49,153 nt of DNA from Tepidanaerobacter sp. GT38 (GCF_021991635.1 NZ_JAFFJA010000023.1:1-49153); one strand, 5' to 3'. Counted from the stretch's first letter, positions 1-10,510 are shown. Translations and numbers: made by a program. Notes: generated by a model not told the origin, from the sequence alone.

Positions 1-99
1 TTAGAGAGAGGTATCAGTCTTTCAAGTACGAGCATAAAAGCTCAAGGAGGCAACGATAATTCTCTCAATCTAATAAGACAATTATCTCCTGACAGATAG
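1..99 (+). CDS. C-terminal end of an unidentified protein (partial)
   Basis: Frame 1 is open from the first base of the window to a TAG at 97-99 and reads 32 residues ending in QLSPDR. The other two plus-strand frames close sooner. I read it as the tail of a gene that begins outside the window. The residues are polar and rich in Ser and Asn, and I do not recognise the family. The short length makes even its coding status uncertain. Confidence 0.35.
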   Translation, partial: LERGISLSSTSIKAQGGNDNSLNLIRQLSPDR

Positions 100-170
100 A
101 AGATGTAAAGAATAGGTTTATAGGTTTTCCTAATAAATAACCTAAATACATTATACAAGGAGAAAGGTAT

Positions 171-494
171 ATGTTAACTACTGGTTTATTAAATTTGGGA
201 AGCTTTTTACTTGGGTTGATAGCATGGGTTATTCCAATTTTATATATAAAACGTTCCGAGAGATATGGAATAAAACAATGTTGCAATTCTATCATTGCCA
301 GCTTTGGCGCTTGTGTAGCGTCATTATGCTTACAGTTTTTTGAAATAAATCATAGAGTGGAAACAGAAAATTGGGCAGCACTTATGGACATTACTGGAGC
401 ATTAAAATGGGTTGTAGTGATTCTTGCATCGGTCACGATAATGCTTAACATATTTGCATTTAAAATATGTTGTGAAAAAGAAACAAAGGCTTAA
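171..494 (+). CDS. small membrane protein, unknown function
   Basis: The 107-residue protein has three hydrophobic stretches, at about residues 5-25, 38-58 and 77-98, so it should be an integral membrane protein. It carries five cysteines, including a CC pair near residue 33 and another near the C-terminus. The ATG at 171 has the ribosome site AAGGAGAAAGG just upstream. A terminator-like hairpin follows at 508, so it appears to be a single gene or the last gene of an operon. I do not recognise a named family and assign no function. Confidence 0.7.
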   Translation: MLTTGLLNLGSFLLGLIAWVIPILYIKRSERYGIKQCCNSIIASFGACVASLCLQFFEINHRVETENWAALMDITGALKWVVVILASVTIMLNIFAFKICCEKETKA

Positions 495-507
495 TAATGG
501 TTATGAC

Positions 508-534
508 CGAGCGGAAGCAATCGCTCTTTTTTTA
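508..534 (+). terminator. intrinsic terminator after the small membrane protein
   Basis: GAGCG (509-513) pairs with CGCTC (522-526) and is followed by a run of seven T. The stem is short but the U-tract is clear. Confidence 0.6.
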
Positions 535-689
535 TGACTTTTATTTGAACTGGATTTACAATAAAAAGCAGCAAATGTATAATGGAAAAGGTAACCATTA
601 ATTAAAGTGCTAAAAAAATAAAGCGAATTTTATTCCCGTTTCCTATAGAATAGCGAACAATTAGTATCGCTCATAAGAGGAGGATCGCA

Positions 690-1916
690 GTGAGAAGGCG
701 AAAAGCATTGATAATTTCTATGGCAATTTTGCTGGTAGTTATGGCTTTTTTTGTTTTCAGGATAAAGTCTCAATCAAAGATGGCAATGGCTTTACCGACT
801 GTCAGTGCCATTAAAGGTGATATTTCATCTAAAATTTTTGCTATCGGGACAGTAGAAGCGGCTCAAGAGCAAGAAGTATATTCAACTATTCAAGGTGTAG
901 TAGAATATGTGGCTGAGGAAGGCCAACAAGTCAAAAAGGGCGATGTGATTTTAAAAATCAATGACGATGACTTGAGGCTTGAGCTGGAACAAGTTCAAAG
1001 CAAAGTAAAACAACAGAAGCTTGAACTCTCAAAGCTTCTAGAGGGACCAAGGCTTGAGGAATTGGAAAAAGCAAGGATTACATATCAGGATGCACTGGCT
1101 GCTTACGAAGCTGTCTTAAATGATTACGAGAAAAATTATGAGCTTTTTAATTTAGGAGCCATATCAGAAAAAGAACTGTTAAACATCAAAAGGGAATTGG
1201 ATGTTAAGAAAAATCAGCTGTCGATTGCTGAATTGGAACTTAAGCTGCTGGCAAACCCCGATGAAAAAGAAATTGAATTAAAACAGATAGCTCTGGAAGA
1301 AGCCCAACAAAATCTGACCAATGTTGAAAAGAAGTTGAACAAAACAGTGGTTTATGCTGATTTTGACGGCGTAGTATTAAAGCAAGATGTAAAGCCCGGA
1401 ATGACGGTTTCACCTGGAACTTTGATACTAAAGATAGGCAGCTCTTCTGATTTGCAAATTAAGTTCAATGTAAATGAATACGATGCCGCTTTGATAGAGG
1501 TGGGCCAAAAAGCTATTATCTCCGGTGAGGGGTTTGGCGACAAGACTTACAATGGTGAAGTTGTAAAAATTGCTCCTTCAGCTTCGGTGATACAAACAAA
1601 CAGAGGCAATGAAACCGTTGTAAAAGCCACATTAAAAATAATTGATCCAGACGAAAAAATAGTGCCAGGTTTTTCGGCAGCTGTAGAGATAACTGTAGAA
1701 GAAGAAAAGGATGTAATTTTACTTCCGCTAGAATGTGTCATAGAAGGAGAAGAAGGTAAACAGGTTATGGTAGTAACAGACGGAAATATATCTAAAAGAA
1801 AGGTTATAACAGGAATCGAAAATGAACTATATGTGCAGATAATTCAAGGGCTGTCCGAAGGCGAGGAAGTTCTCCAAAACCCAAGTCTAAGCGACGATTT
1901 AACAGGTGATGTTTGA
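690..1916 (+). CDS. efflux pump adaptor (MacA/YknX/HlyD family)
   Basis: This is the membrane-fusion subunit of an ABC efflux pump. The 408-residue protein has one N-terminal membrane anchor (about residues 7-24), a first lipoyl half with a [17 protein letters not shown] motif (about 70-86), a long charged coiled coil (about 95-210), a second lipoyl half ([15 protein letters not shown]), then the beta-barrel region. The start is GTG at 690, with AGAGGAGG eight or so bases upstream. It overlaps the ATPase gene by one base and, with the permease, forms a three-gene operon like B. subtilis yknXYZ. The substrate cannot be told from sequence; peptides, antibiotics or lipids are typical for the family. 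Confidence 0.9.
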   Translation: MRRRKALIISMAILLVVMAFFVFRIKSQSKMAMALPTVSAIKGDISSKIFAIGTVEAAQEQEVYSTIQGVVEYVAEEGQQVKKGDVILKINDDDLRLELEQVQSKVKQQKLELSKLLEGPRLEELEKARITYQDALAAYEAVLNDYEKNYELFNLGAISEKELLNIKRELDVKKNQLSIAELELKLLANPDEKEIELKQIALEEAQQNLTNVEKKLNKTVVYADFDGVVLKQDVKPGMTVSPGTLILKIGSSSDLQIKFNVNEYDAALIEVGQKAIISGEGFGDKTYNGEVVKIAPSASVIQTNRGNETVVKATLKIIDPDEKIVPGFSAAVEITVEEEKDVILLPLECVIEGEEGKQVMVVTDGNISKRKVITGIENELYVQIIQGLSEGEEVLQNPSLSDDLTGDV

Positions 1917-2599
1917 TGATACTGGTTGAGAACATGACAAAAATTTATAGAAATGGGGAAAATGAAGTAGCAGCCCTTAAAGACGTAAATCTTCATATAA
2001 GAGCAGGAGAGTTTGTCGCCATAATGGGGCCATCCGGTTCCGGCAAATCTACTCTTATGAATATACTTGGTTGCCTTGATAAGCCCACATCGGGAGAGTA
2101 TTACTTGGATGGGAAACCCATATCCCAGCTTGATAGCCGTCAACTGGCCTATATCAGAAACAAAAAAATAGGCTTTGTCTTTCAAAACTTCAATTTGCTT
2201 CCTCGAATGAGCTCCCTTAGAAATGTAGAAATTCCGATGATTTATGCCGGGATCCCGCCTAGGGAAAGGCGAATAAAAGCTATGGAAGCACTGAAATCAG
2301 TCGGTTTGGAAGATAGATGGCATCATAAGCCAAATGAGCTTTCAGGTGGGCAAAGGCAAAGAGTTGCTATTGCTCGGGCTTTAATAAATTCTCCCAAGAT
2401 AATCCTTGCGGATGAACCTACGGGCAATCTTGACAGCAAATCCGGTGCTGAGATTATGGGGATATTTACTGAATTGCATCGAAATGGAGCAACAATTGTT
2501 TTAGTAACTCACGAAGATGAAATCGCTAGATATGCCCAAAGAATTGTGTTTTTCCGCGATGGTAGAAAGGTGGATGAGAAGTCCAGTGAACTTCTTTGA
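1916..2599 (+). CDS. ABC transporter ATP-binding protein (MacB/LolD/YknY type)
   Basis: The cytoplasmic ATPase that powers the efflux pump. Residues 38-46 are the Walker [10 protein letters not shown], the signature is LSGGQRQR, and Walker B runs into DEPTGNLD, which is the hallmark of the MacB/LolD/FtsE branch. The 227-residue length is usual. ATG at 1916 shares one base with the TGA of the adaptor gene; CAGGTGA lies seven bases before it. A TTG at 1913 is possible but has poorer spacing. The gene overlaps the permease by 26 bases, so all three subunits should be translated together. Confidence 0.93.
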   Translation: MILVENMTKIYRNGENEVAALKDVNLHIRAGEFVAIMGPSGSGKSTLMNILGCLDKPTSGEYYLDGKPISQLDSRQLAYIRNKKIGFVFQNFNLLPRMSSLRNVEIPMIYAGIPPRERRIKAMEALKSVGLEDRWHHKPNELSGGQRQRVAIARALINSPKIILADEPTGNLDSKSGAEIMGIFTELHRNGATIVLVTHEDEIARYAQRIVFFRDGRKVDEKSSELL

Positions 2600-3776
2600 A
2601 AGTGTAATAATTGCTTGGGAAAGCGTCATTGCAAATAAATTGAGATCTCTCCTTACAATGTTAGGCATCATTATAGGTGTTTCTTCAGTGATAACAGTTT
2701 CAGCATTGGGACAAAGCGGTAGAGCTGCAATCAACAAAGAAATGGATGCCTTTGGGGCCAATCGATTTAGTATCTACTACCGGTATGATTCTGATGATCC
2801 CATAACCGATGCTGATGGCTTCACTCTTCAGGATGTGGTGACGATAAAAGAAATTTCCCCGGCTGTGGAGAATATGGCACCTATTAGTTGGGATTCCGCG
2901 AACATCAGGTCAAAAGGGAAGGAAATTGGCGTTGAGATAGTGGCAACAACTGCCGATTATACAGAAATAGCAAATCTTAAATTAGATGCCGGCAGGTTTT
3001 TTAGTAACGAGGATGATGATGCAAAGAGATATGTGGCAGTTATAAGTGAATCATTGGCAAAAGAACTGTTTAGCTCCTCCGCGGCAATAGGGAAAAAAAT
3101 AATGGTCAGCAATCGGCCTTTTAAAGTAATAGGTGTGCTGGCCCGGGAAGAATCAATTTTTTCCATGGGCATGGACAGCAAGTTGATGTACATACCTATT
3201 TCAACGTATTTTTCTTTCAGTGGATCGAATTGGATAAATAATATTGAAGGTAAGGCGGTATCTCAAACTGAAGTAGATAAAGCTATCGAACATTCTCTAA
3301 ATATCCTGCACAGGAGGCATCGCAATGAAAATAAATACAATGCATGGAACTCTCAAAAAGAGATAGACAGCGTAAATCAGGTTACGGGAATAGTTACTCT
3401 GGTAATCAGTGCCATTGCAGGCATCTCCCTATTGGTGGGAGGAATAGGAATTATGAATATCATGTTGGTATCCGTTACAGAACGGACCAGGGAAATAGGC
3501 ATTAGGAAGGCGTTAGGGGCACGTGAAACTGATATTATGATACAATTTTTGATTGAGGCTTTAGTCCTTTCTTTTTCCGGCGGTATATTAGGGATGTTTT
3601 TAGGGTTTGGCTTATCCCAGATAATAGCCATGTTCATAAAAATCCCTGCCGTTATTTCATGGCAGATGATAGCCCTAGCATTTGCTTTTTCGGCGGTAGT
3701 TGGGGTGTGTTTCGGATTATACCCTGCACGAAAAGCAGCCTATCAGGATCCTATAGAAGCACTGAGATATGAATAA
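2574..3776 (+). CDS. ABC transporter permease (MacB/YknZ, FtsX-like)
   Basis: The permease of the pump. It has the MacB layout: an N-terminal membrane segment ([20 protein letters not shown], about residues 22-41), a large extracellular core, and an FtsX domain with three membrane segments in the last 130 residues, beginning at the [17 protein letters not shown] motif and ending in [17 protein letters not shown] chose ATG 2574, which has AAAGGTGG directly upstream and begins MRSPVNFF. An in-frame start at 2517 would add 19 residues lying inside the ATPase gene with no matching family sequence. A terminator follows immediately. Confidence 0.9.
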   Translation: MRSPVNFFESVIIAWESVIANKLRSLLTMLGIIIGVSSVITVSALGQSGRAAINKEMDAFGANRFSIYYRYDSDDPITDADGFTLQDVVTIKEISPAVENMAPISWDSANIRSKGKEIGVEIVATTADYTEIANLKLDAGRFFSNEDDDAKRYVAVISESLAKELFSSSAAIGKKIMVSNRPFKVIGVLAREESIFSMGMDSKLMYIPISTYFSFSGSNWINNIEGKAVSQTEVDKAIEHSLNILHRRHRNENKYNAWNSQKEIDSVNQVTGIVTLVISAIAGISLLVGGIGIMNIMLVSVTERTREIGIRKALGARETDIMIQFLIEALVLSFSGGILGMFLGFGLSQIIAMFIKIPAVISWQMIALAFAFSAVVGVCFGLYPARKAAYQDPIEALRYE

Positions 3777-3799
3777 AGCAGCTCTGCTGCTTTTTTTTT
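3775..3799 (+). terminator. intrinsic terminator of the efflux operon
   Basis: AAAGCAG and CTGCTTT form a 7-bp stem with a 5-base loop, followed by a run of T. The stem begins within the stop codon of the permease. Confidence 0.85.
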
Positions 3800-3868
3800 A
3801 GACATATTCCCTTTTTACGCAACATATGTTTTAGAGTGTAAACACCAACAGGGGTGGAGGGAATATGT

Positions 3869-6508
3869 ATGAATACATATCAGACAAATCCCAACCAGGG
3901 GTTATCCACTAGAGAAATACCGCTTAAAAAGAAGCTGTTTGGGGACAATCAGCTGAGGCAAGGAAGAGAAATATCAGCCATTTCTATTTTCATAAACCAA
4001 TTTACGGATTTTATGATCATTGTTTTATTAGGGGCAGCCCTTATATCCGCTTGCCTTGGAGAAGTGGCGGATGCTATTGCAATAGCTGCTATTGTTTTAA
4101 TGAACGGCATTTTAGGTTTTATACAAGAATACAGAACGGAAAGGTCACTACAAGCCTTACAAAGGCTAGCAGCACCTACAGCAAAGGTCCTGCGGGATGG
4201 AAAAGTAATAACAATACAGGCAAGTGACATTGTCCCCGGTGACATAGTCATCCTTGAGAGCGGAGATAGAATTCCGGCCGATGGAAGCTTGCTAATGGCA
4301 GAAAATTTGACCATTGACGAATCCCTATTGACCGGGGAATCCATACCCGTAGAAAAGTCGGCAAGTGTGGACAAAGAGTCTCAAATAAAAATTTACAAGC
4401 AAAATTACGTTTTCATGGGCACATTGGTTGTAAACGGAAGAGGCAAAATGATAGTCGAAAAAATAGGTATGGACACGGAAATGGGCAAAATCGCAGGGAT
4501 GATTGATGATATTGATGATAAACAAACACCTCTTCAGAAGAGATTGGATTTTTTAGGTAAGCAGTTGGTAATGATCTGTCTTGCCATATGTGCTGTAGTG
4601 GCTGTATTAGGGGTTTTTCGAGGTGAAAAAGTCCAGGATATGTTTCTTTTCGGTGTAAGTTTGGCAGTTGCAGCCATTCCCGAAGGTTTACCTGCCATTG
4701 TGACGGTTATCCTTACGTTGGGAGTTCAGCGCATGATAAGGAAAAAAGTAATAATCAGGAGGCTGCCTGCTGTAGAGACCCTTGGCTGCGCCACGGTAAT
4801 TTGCAGTGACAAAACAGGCACATTGACTGAAAACAAAATGAGCGTTAGAAAGATCTATCTTGGTGAAGAGACATTTTTGGTAACCGGAACAGGCTACAGA
4901 AGTGAAGGAGAAATCTTGGCAAGTGATGGAAGGCCTTTAAAGAACCTACCTAAAGAGCTTACAAGACTTCTCGAAATTGGCGTATCTTGCAATAATGCTG
5001 GCATAAATACAGAAAGCAGCGGCAATTTGTTTGAGGTCATAGGTGGGAAAAAGGAACTTAAGCCTTATGGAGATCCAACAGAAATCGGTATACTTATAGC
5101 GGCTTTAAAAGCCAATATAAATAAAAAAGATGTGGATGCAAACTATGTAAGACTTAAGGAAATACCTTTTGACTCAAACAGAAAGCGCATGTCCGTATTG
5201 GTGCAATCTAAAAAAGGCCAACTTTTTCTTTTTACAAAAGGTGCCCCCGATGTAATATTGTCCCTTTGCACAAAAATACAGGATAAGGGAGAAATACGGC
5301 CAATTACAAAAAATGATGAAATGACTATCCTAAATGCCAATGACGATATGGGTCGAGAAGCATTGAGGGTTTTGGGCTTTGCCTATAGAAAACTTTCAAT
5401 AAACGAACTGGAAGATTCGAATTTGGAGAAAGACCTTATTTTCGTTGGAATGATGGGCATTATAGATCCTCCTAGACCTGAGGCGGTTTCTGCCGTACAA
5501 AAGTGCTTTACTGCGGGAATTAGGCCAGTGATGATAACCGGTGACCACAAGTCCACAGCTTGGGCTGTAGCACGAGAACTTTCAATGCTTACCAAAAACA
5601 GTAAAATCGTAACAGGTCAGGAATTAGATAATATGAGCGAAAGTGAACTTTTAAAACAGATAGATGATATTGCCGTTTATGCTAGAGTTACACCACGTCA
5701 CAAGCTAAGGATTGTCAGAACTTTAAAAAAGAAAGGTCATATCGTTGCAATGACCGGGGATGGAGTCAATGATGCGCCAGCTGTTAAAGAGGCAGATATT
5801 GGGGTGTCTATGGGCATAAATGGCACCGATGTGACAAAAGAGGCATCTTCTATGATATTGATGGATGACAATTTTGCCAGCATTGTGGCAGCAGTTGAAG
5901 AAGGCAGAATAATCTATGACAATATCCGTAAATTTATTCGCTATTTGCTGTCCTGCAATGTGGGAGAGATACTGACAATGATATGGACTTCTATATTAGG
6001 CCTGCCATTACCCCTTTTGCCCATACAAATTCTATGGGTAAATCTTGTGACAGACGGCCTTCCTGCAATGGCCCTTGGCGTAGATCCACCTGAGAGGGAT
6101 GTGATGCGTCGCAAACCTAGAGGCAAAAACGAAAATGTTTTTTCTCATGGCCTTGGTGCAAAAATTATGTATAGAGGTTTGATTATCAGTCTCGCTACAT
6201 TAGCAGCTTTTATAATCACATACTTATACAGCAAAAGTAATCTGGAATTGGCGAGAACGGCTGCCTTTGCAACATTAGTCATGTCACAGCTTTTATTTGT
6301 CTTTGAATGTAGAACTGAAAAAACCAATGTTCGTTGGCAAAATCCCTTTGGCAATTTATATCTGACATTGTCGGTATTGATTTCCATATCAATGCTTTTT
6401 GCAGTTATATATATACCCTTTTTCCAGCCTTTCTTTCATACGGTTGCCCTTGACATAAATATCCTCCTTCTAGTTTTAGGGCTTGCCGGTCTGGGAGCTG
6501 TAATTTAA
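3869..6508 (+). CDS. calcium-type P-type ATPase (P2A family)
   Basis: A membrane cation pump of 879 residues that expels ions at the cost of ATP. Motifs in order are the actuator LTGES, the ion-site helix AVAAIPEGLPA, the phosphorylation site SDKTGTLTEN, the nucleotide-domain KGAPDV, the hinge TGDGVNDAPAV, and the M6 segment NLVTDGLPAMALG. The PEGLPA and NLVTDGLPA pair is typical of SERCA/PMR1-like calcium pumps, so Ca2+ is the likely ion, with Mn2+ possible. I chose ATG 3869, preceded by GGTGGAGGG at good spacing; a GTG at 3854 would sit within that site. No clear terminator follows before 6622. Confidence 0.92.
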   Translation: MNTYQTNPNQGLSTREIPLKKKLFGDNQLRQGREISAISIFINQFTDFMIIVLLGAALISACLGEVADAIAIAAIVLMNGILGFIQEYRTERSLQALQRLAAPTAKVLRDGKVITIQASDIVPGDIVILESGDRIPADGSLLMAENLTIDESLLTGESIPVEKSASVDKESQIKIYKQNYVFMGTLVVNGRGKMIVEKIGMDTEMGKIAGMIDDIDDKQTPLQKRLDFLGKQLVMICLAICAVVAVLGVFRGEKVQDMFLFGVSLAVAAIPEGLPAIVTVILTLGVQRMIRKKVIIRRLPAVETLGCATVICSDKTGTLTENKMSVRKIYLGEETFLVTGTGYRSEGEILASDGRPLKNLPKELTRLLEIGVSCNNAGINTESSGNLFEVIGGKKELKPYGDPTEIGILIAALKANINKKDVDANYVRLKEIPFDSNRKRMSVLVQSKKGQLFLFTKGAPDVILSLCTKIQDKGEIRPITKNDEMTILNANDDMGREALRVLGFAYRKLSINELEDSNLEKDLIFVGMMGIIDPPRPEAVSAVQKCFTAGIRPVMITGDHKSTAWAVARELSMLTKNSKIVTGQELDNMSESELLKQIDDIAVYARVTPRHKLRIVRTLKKKGHIVAMTGDGVNDAPAVKEADIGVSMGINGTDVTKEASSMILMDDNFASIVAAVEEGRIIYDNIRKFIRYLLSCNVGEILTMIWTSILGLPLPLLPIQILWVNLVTDGLPAMALGVDPPERDVMRRKPRGKNENVFSHGLGAKIMYRGLIISLATLAAFIITYLYSKSNLELARTAAFATLVMSQLLFVFECRTEKTNVRWQNPFGNLYLTLSVLISISMLFAVIYIPFFQPFFHTVALDINILLLVLGLAGLGAVI

Positions 6509-6541
6509 ATTTAAGATTTGTTTAGCGACATATTAGTACAC

Positions 6542-6571
6542 TTGATTTTCGTAAATAACAGTATGTATAAT
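6542..6571 (+). promoter_or_regulatory. sigma-A promoter for the MBL-typA pair
   Basis: TTGATT (6542-6547) and TATAAT (6566-6571) are separated by 18 bases and lie about 50 bases before the MBL gene. Confidence 0.6.
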
Positions 6572-6621
6572 ATAAAATGTGTTTTTAAGATTTGTTGCTA
6601 TATATCTAGGAGGAAATCTTA

Positions 6622-7512
6622 ATGGAACTTATAAAGCTGAGAGGTCGCACGTATTATATCCCTGGTGCGACCAATGTAGGTGTTTATAGGTACAGGAACG
6701 GTTTGTGTACTTTAATAGATACGGGGCTTCACAATACTGACGGTAGAAAGATTATTGAAGTGTTGGAGAATAATAATTTAAAAATAAAGTATATCATAAA
6801 CACCCACTCTCATCCTGACCACTATGGAGCAAATAATTTTATTAAAGAAAAATGCCCCGGTGCTCTTGTTGCAGCTTCCAGTAAAGCAAGGCTTTTTATA
6901 GAAAATAGCTTTCTGGAACAAACCATGTTTTATGGAGCATCGCCCATGCCCGGACTTTCAACGCGAATAATAAAAGCACAGGATACGGCAGTAGATATAG
7001 AAGTTGCTGAAGGCTCCACGGAATTAGATAGTAAAAAGTTTGATATAATTTCACTGGAAGGTCATAGCATAGGCCAAATAGGAGTTGCGACGGAAGATAA
7101 TGTTCTGTTTTGCGGCGATGCCTTTTTTAGCGAAGATAAAATGGAAAAGTATCCTTTTCCTTTTCTGTTTGATGTGGGAGATCATTTAAAGACTTTGGAA
7201 TTTTTGCTCGCCACAAATTATGATTGTTATATGATTTCTCACTGTGATGGTCCTTTGGATAATCCTAAATCTCTTATTCAAAAAAATATAGACAATGTAA
7301 ATAACAACCTGCAACTCATATTGGATTTCTTATCGCAGCCCTTGACTAGAGAAGATTTAACCGAGCTTGTTATTAAAAAATACGATATACCTATGAATAT
7401 ATCTCAATACTTTATAACAATTTCTTCAGTTGGTGCCTTTTTAACTTATCTTCTTGAAAAACAGTTAATAAATATGGATATAATTGATGGAAAAATGTAC
7501 TTTTATGCCTAG
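6622..7512 (+). CDS. MBL-fold metallo-hydrolase
   Basis: A 296-residue metallo-beta-lactamase-fold protein. The zinc or iron site motif is NTHSHPDHYG (about residues 60-69). Further metal ligands are plausible in LEGHSIGQIG (about 150-159), the CGDAFF segment (about 170-175) and ISHCDG (about 208-213). The C-terminal 80 residues look helical and may be a winged-helix-like dimer or substrate domain. The substrate is not predictable; hydroxyacylglutathione hydrolase and RNA- or lactone-hydrolysing enzymes share the fold. AGGAGG precedes the ATG. The gene ends 19 bases before typA and probably shares its transcript. Confidence 0.85.
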   Translation: MELIKLRGRTYYIPGATNVGVYRYRNGLCTLIDTGLHNTDGRKIIEVLENNNLKIKYIINTHSHPDHYGANNFIKEKCPGALVAASSKARLFIENSFLEQTMFYGASPMPGLSTRIIKAQDTAVDIEVAEGSTELDSKKFDIISLEGHSIGQIGVATEDNVLFCGDAFFSEDKMEKYPFPFLFDVGDHLKTLEFLLATNYDCYMISHCDGPLDNPKSLIQKNIDNVNNNLQLILDFLSQPLTREDLTELVIKKYDIPMNISQYFITISSVGAFLTYLLEKQLINMDIIDGKMYFYA

Positions 7513-7531
7513 ATTATGAAGGAGATGCAGT

Positions 7532-9355
7532 ATGATTACAAAACGAGATGATATTCGCAATATAGCTATAATTGCTCATGTAGACCATGGCAAGACAACA
7601 CTTGTAGATGGCCTATTAAAGCAGAGCGGCATATTTCGGCAGAATCAAAAGGTAGAAGAAAGGGTATTGGATTCAAATGCCCTGGAGCGGGAGCGGGGCA
7701 TAACCATATTATCAAAAAATACAGCCGTCCACTACAATGGTATAAAGATAAATATCATTGATACTCCCGGACATGCGGATTTTGGTGGTGAAGTTGAGCG
7801 GGTGCTCAAGATGGTGGATGGTGTGCTTTTATTAGTGGATGCTTTTGAAGGCCCCATGCCCCAAACACGTTTCGTTTTGAAGAAGGCTTTGGCCTTAAAT
7901 TTACCTGCAATAGTAGTTGTAAATAAAATCGACAGGCCCGATTCGCGAATAGACCAGGTTCTAGATGAAGTGCTGGAGCTTTTCATCGATTTAGGGGCAG
8001 ATGATTCTCAAATAGAGTATCCTGTAGTCTACACCTCGGCACGAGAAGGTTATGCAAAACTTAACCTTGAAGACACGTCAAAAGATCTGCAGCCCTTATT
8101 TAAGACTATAGTAGAATTTGTGCCGGCACCTGAAGGAGATCCTCAAGCACCTGTCCAGGTTTTAATAACTACATTAGATTATGATGATTATGTTGGAAGA
8201 ATAGCTATAGGAAGAGTTTTTAGGGGAACAATTCAAACGGGGAATGAATATGCGCTGTGTAAAAAAGACGGAACTATTCAAAAGGTAAAGGTCAGCAACC
8301 TTTTTGATTTTGAAGGTCTAAAACGCCAACCCGTATCTTCTGCCACTATAGGCGATATAGTTGCACTGACGGGTATCGAAGATATAGACATCGGTGAGAC
8401 TATAGCAGATATAGACAACCCTGAACCTGTGCCTTATGTAAACATAGATGAACCTACACTTTCAATGATATTTAGCGTAAACACTAGCCCCTTTGCAGGT
8501 CAGGAAGGTGAATATGTTACTTCAAGGCATTTGAGAGAGCGGTTGTTTAGAGAAGCCAAGAGCAATGTGAGCTTAAGAGTCGAGGAAACAGATAGCCCTG
8601 ACAGTTTCAAGGTTTCGGGTAGAGGAGAACTGCATCTTTCGGTTTTGATTGAGACTATGCGCAGGGAAGGGTATGAGTTTCAAGTCTCAAAACCCATGGT
8701 AATAATAAAAGAAATAAACGGAAAAAAAATGGAGCCCATGGAATTGGTGACAATTGATATCCCTGAAGCTTATTTGGGAACCGTTATGGAGAAGATGGGC
8801 GAAAGACACGGTCAGTTAATTAACATGCAAAACATCGGCGGCAACTCCATCAGATTGGAATTTAACATTCCTACCAGAGGACTGCTAGGATACAGGTCCG
8901 AATTTATCACCGACACAAAAGGGGAAGGAATAATTAATTCAGTTTTTGCGGGCTATACTCCCTACAAAGGAGATATTCCAACCAGAAATCGAGGGTCGCT
9001 GGTTGCTTTTGAGACAGGGGAAAGCAATACTTACGGTCTTTATAATGCACAGGAGAGAGGCACCCTTTTCATAGGACCTCAGGTTAAGGTATATGAGGGC
9101 ATGATAGTGGGAGAAAATTCCAGACCTCAAGATTTGGACATCAATGTATGCAAGAAAAAGCATGTTACCAATATGCGTTCATCAACTGCTGAGGAAGCTT
9201 TGAGGCTGGTTCCTCCAAAACAAATGAGTTTAGAACAGTGTTTGGAATTTATTAAAGACGATGAACTTTTGGAAGTTACGCCCAAAAGCCTTCGCATGAG
9301 AAAAGCAATCCTTTCCCGTCAAGAAAGGCAGAAGCCGAAAAGTAAGGCATTATAA
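7532..9355 (+). CDS. typA: translational GTPase TypA/BipA
   Basis: A ribosome-binding GTPase of the EF-G family that helps 50S assembly and growth under stress. Residues 12-19 form the P-loop [24 protein letters not shown] is the G3 region and NKIDRP the G4 motif. The 607-residue length and the C-terminal segment [17 protein letters not shown] are characteristic of TypA rather than EF-G or LepA. AAGGAG precedes the ATG at 7532. A strong terminator begins at the stop codon, so it is the last gene of its transcript. Confidence 0.96.
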   Translation: MITKRDDIRNIAIIAHVDHGKTTLVDGLLKQSGIFRQNQKVEERVLDSNALERERGITILSKNTAVHYNGIKINIIDTPGHADFGGEVERVLKMVDGVLLLVDAFEGPMPQTRFVLKKALALNLPAIVVVNKIDRPDSRIDQVLDEVLELFIDLGADDSQIEYPVVYTSAREGYAKLNLEDTSKDLQPLFKTIVEFVPAPEGDPQAPVQVLITTLDYDDYVGRIAIGRVFRGTIQTGNEYALCKKDGTIQKVKVSNLFDFEGLKRQPVSSATIGDIVALTGIEDIDIGETIADIDNPEPVPYVNIDEPTLSMIFSVNTSPFAGQEGEYVTSRHLRERLFREAKSNVSLRVEETDSPDSFKVSGRGELHLSVLIETMRREGYEFQVSKPMVIIKEINGKKMEPMELVTIDIPEAYLGTVMEKMGERHGQLINMQNIGGNSIRLEFNIPTRGLLGYRSEFITDTKGEGIINSVFAGYTPYKGDIPTRNRGSLVAFETGESNTYGLYNAQERGTLFIGPQVKVYEGMIVGENSRPQDLDINVCKKKHVTNMRSSTAEEALRLVPPKQMSLEQCLEFIKDDELLEVTPKSLRMRKAILSRQERQKPKSKAL

Positions 9356-9387
9356 GCATTCACTAAAATTTTAGTGAATGCTTTTTT
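9354..9387 (+). terminator. strong intrinsic terminator after typA
   Basis: A perfect inverted repeat with 15-base arms and no unpaired centre occupies 9354-9383, followed by T residues. As RNA it would fold to a stem of about 13 bp with a small AU loop. Confidence 0.9.
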
Positions 9388-9455
9388 CTTTGTACGGATT
9401 TATTGGAGCAAAATAGGAAATACTAGATTTGACATCAAATATGGGAGGAATGCAC

Positions 9456-9635
9456 ATGGCCAAAAAAAAGCGTCAAAAGGAAGCTAGAAACAAACTAGTT
9501 CCACCAAATCTAAAAGAAAAAGGCAACTTGGTTGACGATACAAGCCCTGAATACTACGAATTGTCAGAGGAAATTGCCCAGGGAAATTCCCAAAAGACAC
9601 CTGAAAACAAAAAGAAACAAAAGAAAAATAAGTGA
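9456..9635 (+). CDS. small basic protein, unknown function
   Basis: A 59-residue protein, very rich in lysine at both ends (MAKKKRQKEARNK at the start, KKKQKKNK at the end) with an acidic middle (DDTSPEYYELSEE). I chose ATG 9456, which has GGGAGGA upstream; a TTG at 9429 in the same frame is less likely. The stop overlaps a possible GTG start of the next gene, so the two are probably translated together. The composition suggests nucleic acid or ribosome contact, but no family is recognised. Confidence 0.6.
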   Translation: MAKKKRQKEARNKLVPPNLKEKGNLVDDTSPEYYELSEEIAQGNSQKTPENKKKQKKNK

Positions 9636-9655
9636 CTAATGGGCAGGTTTTAAGA

Positions 9656-9937
9656 ATGTTCAATTTCATCCGCGAAACCAGGGCAGTAAGAGGAGGTCTG
9701 CACAGTGTTATACTTGAGATTCCCGCCGATACTTACAAGACCTTCTATAATGATTTAAGTGAAGAAAATGCCCAATATATTTTAACTGAGTATCTTAGAT
9801 ATCGCCAAGATGATGCTAGGGTAAGTGATATAAAAATAGAACATGACAAATATGCCAATATAGTAAAAATTTATGCCAATCTGCATTACCTGGAGAACGA
9901 AAAAACAGTCCAAATACCTTTTACAGATAACATTTAA
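9656..9937 (+). CDS. conserved-looking small protein, unknown function
   Basis: About 93 residues from ATG 9656, which has GGGCAGG nine bases upstream. A GTG at 9632 that overlaps the previous stop would add eight residues, and I cannot decide between them. The protein is soluble, mixed in charge, with a central Tyr-rich helix (ENAQYILTEYLRYRQDDAR). No cysteines, membrane segments or known motifs are visible. It follows the small basic protein without a gap, so they form a two-gene unit. Confidence 0.6.
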   Translation: MFNFIRETRAVRGGLHSVILEIPADTYKTFYNDLSEENAQYILTEYLRYRQDDARVSDIKIEHDKYANIVKIYANLHYLENEKTVQIPFTDNI

Positions 9938-9949
9938 TCTTACAAAATG

Positions 9950-9977
9950 GTGACAAATACAAAAAAAGTGTTATAAT
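9950..9977 (+). promoter_or_regulatory. sigma-A promoter of the OsmC-like gene
   Basis: GTGACA (9950-9955) and a perfect TATAAT (9972-9977) with a 16-base spacer lie 35 bases before the ATG at 10013. Confidence 0.75.
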
Positions 9978-10012
9978 TATACTAGGGAAATATATGTATA
10001 AGGGGGTATTTC

Positions 10013-10453
10013 ATGGCAATTCAGACTTTTAATGCCAAAGCGGAGTGGAAGGGCGGTGCTTTAGTCGAGGCCACTTCACGGAGTTTTAAGGTTACCATGG
10101 ATGAACCAGTAGAACTTGGCGGTACCAATACGGCCATGAATCCAGTAGAATTGCTTCTGTGTTCTTTAGGTGGGTGTATGAGCATAGTAGCAGGTATGTT
10201 TGCACCAAAATTCCGCGTAGAATTAAAAGGTTTTTCAGTGGAATTAGAAGGGGATTTAGATCCAGATGGATTTACGGGGAAAAACCCCGATGTGAGAAAA
10301 GGATTTTCCGATATTCGCTACAAAATGCATATAATCTCCGATTCACCTGAAGAAAATATAAAGAAATTGTGTAAATTTATAGAAGAGCACTGCCCGGTAA
10401 AAGACACCTTAGAAGGCGTATCCGTAACCGGAACTTACGTAATCGAAAAATGA
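10013..10453 (+). CDS. OsmC family protein
   Basis: A 146-residue OsmC/Ohr-fold protein. The two cysteines that define the family are present, in SLGGCMS (about residue 55) and EEHCPV (about residue 126), so a thiol-dependent peroxidase role against organic hydroperoxides is possible. The sequence is closer to the YhfA-like OsmC group than to Ohr, whose physiological substrate is less well known. GGGGG precedes the ATG, and a near-consensus promoter is upstream. It is flanked by a terminator, so it is probably a single gene. Confidence 0.88.
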   Translation: MAIQTFNAKAEWKGGALVEATSRSFKVTMDEPVELGGTNTAMNPVELLLCSLGGCMSIVAGMFAPKFRVELKGFSVELEGDLDPDGFTGKNPDVRKGFSDIRYKMHIISDSPEENIKKLCKFIEEHCPVKDTLEGVSVTGTYVIEK

Positions 10454-10510
10454 TAGCTTAATCAAAGTTTGAAAGTACCACAAAATTCCTTGGTGTTCAA
10501 AGAAAAACAA

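Noticed and set aside
65-295. Minus-strand open frame of 76 residues at the window start
   Set aside because: It overlaps the plus-strand membrane protein, which has a ribosome site and membrane pattern; the minus frame has no ribosome site.
6511-6596. 12-bp direct repeat TTAAGATTTGTT at 6511 and 6585
   Set aside because: Short and AT-rich; no further copies nearby, so chance is likely.
9354-9383. 30-bp perfect palindrome as a mobile-element end or operator
   Set aside because: It begins at the typA stop and is followed by T residues, so a terminator explains it.
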